From: Ceratopteris richardii
Taxonomy: Eukaryota > Streptophyta > Polypodiopsida > Polypodiales > Pteridaceae
Assembly: GCA_020310875.1 (NCBI GenBank)
Contig: CM035413.1
Span: 185,723,855-185,787,854 of the forward strand
Length of the DNA stretch: 64,000 nucleotides
Reading direction: 5' to 3'
Positions within the stretch are counted from its first letter, which is position 1, and each line of letters opens with the position of its first letter. Positions 59,019 through 64,000 of the stretch are shown here, piece after piece. The translations under genes were made by a program, and so were the position numbers. Under the pieces are notes generated by a model, which was not told the DNA's origin, searched no databases, and worked only from the letters and a program-made list of their open reading frames with translations.

Positions 59019-59218
59019 AGAAAGATCAAATCAAGGTGAAGAAGAAGCAAGGAGAACCTCGACTATTGCAGATATCAAAGATCTTGTGAATTGAAGAAGC
59101 AAAGATTAAATTTTGGAAGAAAACCTGAAGAAGAACAAAGCACGAGCTCAAAGGATCAAGAAGGATTAAAGCTTCATATCAGATGTACATTATATCACCA
59201 TAAATCTGAAGTCAAGAG

Positions 59219-60190
59219 ATGGGAGAAAGCTTGTAGATTGACAAGCTAGATAGAGAGAACTATCCAACATGGTCCATGAGGATGGAAGCACACCTCATGA
59301 GCAAAGACTTGATATCATTTATTACAAGAGAAGAAGAAAAGCCTGAGTTTAAGGATCCAAGTGTTCCAACAAGAGAAGAACTTGCAGAATTGAAGAATTG
59401 GATGAAGAGAGATGCTCAAGCCAGGAGTGTCATTTATATGGCTATAAATGGTTATCTTCTACCACACATTAGAGGATTAGAAAGTGCAGCAGATATATGG
59501 AATGATTTGGAAGAACATTTCCAAAACACAACCAAATTGAGGAAGGCTTCACTATGGGCTGAATTTACAACATTCAAGAAGAAAGGCTCTCAGTCAATTT
59601 CTGACTATGTTTGAAGGATGAAGGACATTGCAGATAGCTTGGGAGGAGTAGATGAAGAAATTGAAGAAGAAAAGTTGGTAAGGCAAAGACTTACATGTCT
59701 AAGAGGAGATGAAAAGTGGAAACCTTTCATATTGTCTACAGAACTATCATTAGATCATTTTACTCCCGATCTTAATCAATTGTTAGGACATATGCTAACA
59801 TTTGAGCAGGACATTAAAGGAGAGAATGATAGAGGTTCAAGTCAAACAATGTATTCAAAGGATAAGAAGAAGAATGCTAAAGGTAAGCAGACAAATGATG
59901 AAGAAGGATCTTCAAATCAAGTAAAATTCATGAAAGGGAAGATGAATTTCAGAGGTAAAGGAAGAGGAGGTAAGAACAAAGACAATACTAAAGCTTGTTG
60001 GATTTGTGGCAGAATAAATCATTTGGCAAATGATTGTTGGTATAACAATCAAAATGGTGGAATTCATAATCAGAATTTTACTCCTAGAGGAAGAGGAGGC
60101 AAAAATCAAAGAGGCAATTTCAGAGGAAGAGGTGGCAGAACCTCATTTGCTAGAGGAGGAGGAAGGAGTTTTCAAACTCAGACCTAAAAC
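59219..60190 (+). pseudogene. E3 gag region
   Basis: 'DKLDRENYPTWSMRMEAHLM' near 59240-59300, 'INGYLLPHIRGLESAADIW' (about 59446-59500), 'WKPFILSTELSLDHFTPDL' (about 59718-59775), zinc knuckle 'CWICGRINHLANDC' (about 59997-60040), and an RGG-like Gly/Arg-rich tail. Parallels E1 and E2 gag. Broken. Confidence 0.85.
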
Positions 60191-60229
60191 AACACATATT
60201 ACAATTATGCTTCAGATCAGAAGGAAGAC

Positions 60230-61640
60230 TTGACTCTTATCCTTAATGCAACTCATGAAGTAATCAACGAAGACCAAATGGTGTCTTATATTGACTCAGG
60301 ATGTAGTAATCATTTGAGTGGTAATATTTCTTTGATGACTCATATGGAAGTTAAAGTGAATGGACATACAGTTCAAACAGGAGATAACACCAAACAGAAA
60401 GTTGAGAGCATTGGATCAATGAAGACAAGGAGTGGAAGTACACTCCTAAGCAAGGTACTTTATGTTCCAACAATCCCTAAAAATTTAATAAGTGTAGGGC
60501 AAATTGTTGAGAAGGGATATGAAGTCAGATTTACAAGTGATGGTGTTTATGTTGAAGATCCAAGTCAAGGATATAGAAGTATTTTTACAAGGAAAAATGA
60601 AGGAAGCTTATTTACCCTCAAAGTCCAAGGTAATGTGGGACATGCATTGTTTTATTATGGAAATCAAAAGATGTTTGATTTGGATCTATGGCACAGGAGT
60701 TTAGGACATTTTAATGAAAGAGGAATTACAGAAATGTCAAAGAATGGTGCAGTGCTTGGTCTACCAAATATTGAAGGTCAACATATGATATACAAATTGA
60801 AGCTTGTCATTTAGGCAAAGCCCACAAGAAATCATACAATAAGCAAGGATACAGGTATGCAAATATGCTTGAATTGGTTCATATAGATGTGTGAGGTCCT
60901 TCAAAGGACTATAACATAAATGGATCAAGGTATTATGTGCTATTTGTTGATGATACAACTAGATGGATTACTCTATATGTGATCAAAGATAAATCTGAAG
61001 TGTTTGAGACATTTAAACACTATCATGCCTATGCAGAAAGGATTACAAGACAAAAGCTCAAAAGGTTGAGATAAGATGGAGGGGGAGAGTACTTTTCTAA
61101 AGAGTTTGATGATTATATGTGGAATGTAGGTATTATAAGAGAAGTGACTTGCAGGTACTCCGCACAACAAAATGGAGTTGTAGAAAGAAGAAATAGAACT
61201 CTTGTAGAGTTTGCAAGATCAATGATGAACGAAAAAAGGTGTCCTAATTATATGTGGGTAGAAGCAATTAATACTGCAACTAATCTTGTGAATAGGTTGC
61301 CTTGCAAAGATTTGGAGGGTAGGACTCCTTATGAAGCATGGTGGGGTAAGAAACCTACTCTTGATCACTACAAAATATTTGGATGTTCAGCATATGCTTA
61401 TGTTCCATCTCAATTGAGACATAAGCTAGAACCTAAAGCAGAAAAATATATGTTCATTGGGTATGATGATAAACAAATGGGATACAGGTTGTGGAATCCA
61501 TCCACAAAACAATTTCTTGTTTCAAGAGATGTTACATTTGATGAGCAAAGCACATGGCTTACATGATCAGATAGTGTATGTATAGATCTTGAAGAAATCA
61601 AAAGGAAAGGGAAGTCAAAGATGAAGGTATATGAAGAAGA
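60230..61640 (+). pseudogene. E3 protease and integrase region
   Basis: Protease 'VSYIDSGCSNHLSGN' (about 60282-60325) and 'VLYVPTIPKNLISVGQI' (60460-60510), pre-integrase 'LDLWHRSLGHFNERGITEM' (about 60678-60735), integrase 'SAQQNGVVERRNRTLVEF' (61160-61215) and 'RTPYEAWWGKKPTLDHYKIF' (61320-61380). Broken. Confidence 0.85.
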
Positions 61641-62920
61641 CATTAATGATGATGTTTATAGAAATGAAATGCAGGACAATTATGAAGATAGACCAATGTT
61701 TGATCCAGAACAAAATGAAGGAGAAACTTCAAGAAGTGCAAAAATTAGAAGATCATCAAGAGATAGAAAACAACCTATCAGGTATAGTTATGATACCTCT
61801 TTCTTGACAACCAAAGATTATGCTTACATTGTGAAGACAGATGAAGATCCATCCACATATGATGAAGCTAAAGGAAAGGAAAATTGGGAAAAAGCAATGC
61901 AACAAGAGTATGATGCTCTACTTGAGAATGAGACATGGGAATTGGTGCCAAGGCCAAAGAATCAGAAGGTGATTGGATGTAAGTGGGTGTATAAGACAAA
62001 GAGGTCTGTAGATGGAAAAGTGTCTAGATACAAGGCTAGACTCGTGGTCAAGGGATATGTTCAAACACATGGAGTGGATTATGATGAAACCTTTAGTCCA
62101 GTAGCCAAGATGTCTACAATCAAAACTATAATTGCAATTGCTACATGTAAAGGTTGGAAACTTTCTCAATTAGATGTAAAGAATGCATTTCTAAATGGAT
62201 ATATTGCAGACGAAGTATACATGGATCAACCAGAAGGTTACAAAGAGTCAAATGAATCAGATTATGTGTGCAAGCTTAAGAGAGCTTTGTATGGTCTAAA
62301 ATAAGCTCCAAGAGCATGGAATTATAGATTGGTCAAGTTCTTGAATGAACTTGGATATCAAGCCTCAAAGGCAGATAGTAGTTTGCTAGTGAAAGCAAAT
62401 GAAGGTAGATACATTTATGTGTGTATTTATGTTGATGACATCATTGTCATAGGTACAGATGCTCAAGGAATCAAGGAGCTAAAGAAGCATATGGAAAATG
62501 AGTTTAAGATAAGTGATTTGGGAAACTTGTCTTATTTCCTAGGGATGGTGATTATCTACACTCAACATGGAGTGTATGTTACACAAGAAAGATATCTGCA
62601 AAATCTTCTGATAAAGTTTGACATGGAGAATTGTAAATCCTCAACGACACCATTGGAAGTTACTCAAAAGTTAAGAAGGTATGGAGGAGAAGAGTTCAAG
62701 GATATGAAGAAATATTAGAGTTTGGTAGGTAGTTTAATCTATGCTATCTTGGCAAGACCAGATCTTCATATGCATTTGGTGTCCTATCTCAATTTATGAA
62801 TTTCCCAAAGCAAACTCATTAGGTTGCCGCACAAAGAGTGCTAAGATATATCAAAGGAAATCTGAATGAAGGTTTGTATTATGGATTTACTTCTGATACT
62901 AGACTCAGAGTGTTTCTCTT
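61640..62920 (+). pseudogene. E3 reverse transcriptase region and start of RNase H
   Basis: 'VIGCKWVYKTKRSVDGKVSR' (61970-62030), 'GVDYDETFSPVAKMSTIKTI' (about 62072-62130), 'LSQLDVKNAFLNGYIADEVY' (62160-62220), catalytic 'VCIYVDDIIVIGT' (about 62420-62458) and 'NLSYFLGMVIIYTQHGVYV'. RNase H is only partly recognisable. Broken. Confidence 0.85.
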
Positions 62921-63550
62921 CACGTTGTGTGTATGACAAGTAGGAACATTCATATGTAGAAGTTTGCAAGTGAAGTTCTCAGAATCGCGCATTTTCTTGT
63001 TCAAAGATTGGCTTGGATCTCAGTACTTAGTGTAAAGTTTTTGATGTTTGAGCATTTAGAATTTAATTTAGAAGATAAGGAAGCTTTGTCCAAAAGCATT
63101 TAGCAAAAGGGGTCAGATTCTGAGAGAAATCAACTTAAGAAGTTGATCATGTCAAAGTTGTCATTTCTGGAATGTAGTTTCTACCACAGGTTTGATCTAA
63201 GTGATCAAATTAGAAATCTAATAGCTCTTTTGAAGAACCAATGATCAATATGATTGCGCAAAGGTAGTATGGACATGTGCGTATCATTTGAATGATTAAA
63301 ATCGAAGTCATATGCAAAGTTTGAAGTCCATTTCTGAAGCAGACTCTTGAAGATGAAGAAAGCTTCATACAGAGAAGTATTTCTTAACATATTCGAAAGA
63401 TAATTTGAAGTTTGTGTAAAGTTTGATTTATTCTTGATATAGAGGAGTTCTTAAGTCAATCTTCTCATTGCTGGAGATTAAAAGGTCTCGAGCAATGAGA
63501 AGATTTGCAGGTTACAGAAGCTTGTACCAATGTGACATTGAAGGAGGGAT
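62921..63550. other. Non-coding segment: probable E3 LTR, then the H tail and polypurine tract
   Basis: No coding signal. 62930-63494 is the candidate 3' LTR of E3. A 12-base perfect inverted repeat cttctcattgct / agcaatgagaag (63461-63472 and 63491-63502) encloses the 17-base sequence shared with 58984-59000. 63541-63550 (aaggagggat) is the polypurine tract of H. Confidence 0.5.
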
Positions 63551-63931
63551 TGTTGGATTCAATGTCTAAATGGTCCAATAGCTTCTTTAGAAATTGAATC
63601 TTCAAGTCCCAGATCTGCCACATCAAACCACAATGTATGAATATGTATTTAGAAGACTCCTTCAAGAAAAAGCACGTGGCAGTGTGGATATGCAAAAAGC
63701 CTCTTAAATGGGCCACCCAAGTTCGAATCTTGGTAGGCGCAACGACGATTTTTTTTTTTTAAAGCAGAAGCGGAAAAGATTTTTTGGAAATCCGATGAAG
63801 CCGTTATCACGAGAGATTTTTGATTAAGCGATCATTATTGATCGTAGTTTTTTATGTGCTTTTGGATTATTGCTTTTCATTAGAATTCACAACCTATTTA
63901 AAGAAGCATAGTCTCATTGTTGAGACATCAC
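63551..63931 (+). repeat. 3' LTR of copia H (recognisable part)
   Basis: Starts tgttggattcaatgtctaaa. It is close to 56946-57330, with scattered differences and a short length change near a T-run (63751-63762). Similarity stops at gagacatcac. Confidence 0.85.
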
Positions 63932-64000
63932 ATTCTCTAAGCGGGGAATAGACTTTGTAGGTCCTATTAACCCCCCAGCTAAGAGTTCACATGCTGAATA
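63932..64000 (+). mobile_element. Gypsy integrase fragment G3 at the right edge
   Basis: Translates as 'FSKRGIDFVGPINPPAKSSH', the gypsy integrase core entry (consensus FxKWGIDFVGPI). Abuts the copia H LTR and runs off the window. Only about 22 codons are visible. Confidence 0.75.

Larger units (their letters stand above)
58984..63494 (+). mobile_element. Copia fossil body E3 inside H
   Basis: Only about the last 22 bases of a 5' LTR are recognisable (ggagattaaaaggtctc...tagca), followed by a primer site (59007-59018), gag (59219-60190), protease, integrase, RT and the start of RNase H (to about 62920), then a non-coding segment (62930-63494) ending with the same ggagattaaaaggtctc...gagca. 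That segment is probably its 3' LTR. Its gag/pol matches E1 and E2. About eight interruptions. Confidence 0.7.
56946..63931 (+). mobile_element. Copia fossil H, nested in F and hosting E3
   Basis: 5' LTR 56946-57905, primer site 57908-57919, its own gag (57946-58680) and zinc knuckle (58809-58860), then a foreign copia body E3 (58984-63494), a short remaining stretch, polypurine tract 63541-63550 and a 3' LTR from 63551. Similarity to the 5' LTR ends at about 63931, where gypsy sequence starts. Protease and later pol of H itself are not recognisable. Broken; age intermediate, since it is younger than F. Confidence 0.8.

Overview
The window looks like intergenic DNA from a large, repeat-rich plant genome. 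It is AT-rich and carries no convincing intact host gene, no rRNA, no tRNA gene and no CRISPR array. The plant assignment rests on the element types: Ty1/copia elements whose primer-binding site reads tggtatcagagc, Ty3/gypsy elements including a chromodomain-type chromovirus, a hAT transposon with a plant-type BED finger, and a tRNA-headed SINE. I cannot place the species.

Layout, left to right. 1-7740: a minus-strand gypsy integrase fossil (G0) split by a copia element (A1, 765-6867), which itself holds a small LTR-like insert (M). 7741-10158: no gene recognised. 10159-14600: a minus-strand chromovirus (L) holding a roughly 520-base island of very different composition (11671-12190). 15074-18309: a minus-strand copia remnant (K) next to a short LTR-flanked copia (B). 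18731-23300: a plus-strand gypsy (G1). 24291-28400: copia remnants C, D and A2 and a gypsy RT fragment (G2). 28481-30475: two diverged copies of a repeat of about 370 bases. 30766-43958: a copia element (I) split twice, first by a nearly complete minus-strand copia with a perfect 5-bp target duplication (E1, 31223-37767), then by a hAT transposon with a perfect 8-bp target duplication (38783-42957). 43959-51645: an LTR-like block, then gypsy J with a GC-rich minisatellite, split by copia E2. 52329-52630: a SINE. 52851-53740: an unrecognised coding remnant. 53743-63931: copia F, interrupted by copia H, which in turn holds copia body E3. 63932-64000: the start of another gypsy integrase fragment that runs off the window.

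All the retroelements are broken fossils with several to many interruptions each. The nesting gives a relative order: G0 before A1; I before both E1 and hAT; J before E2; F before H before E3. The hAT has lost an open transposase frame but keeps its ends, target duplication and an elaborate subterminal repeat system. That system is the most structured signal in the window. Nothing here supports a working multi-gene system. The observations most worth checking are the hAT subterminal stem-loop arrays, the foreign-looking island inside L, and the ccatcgcga-type minisatellite.
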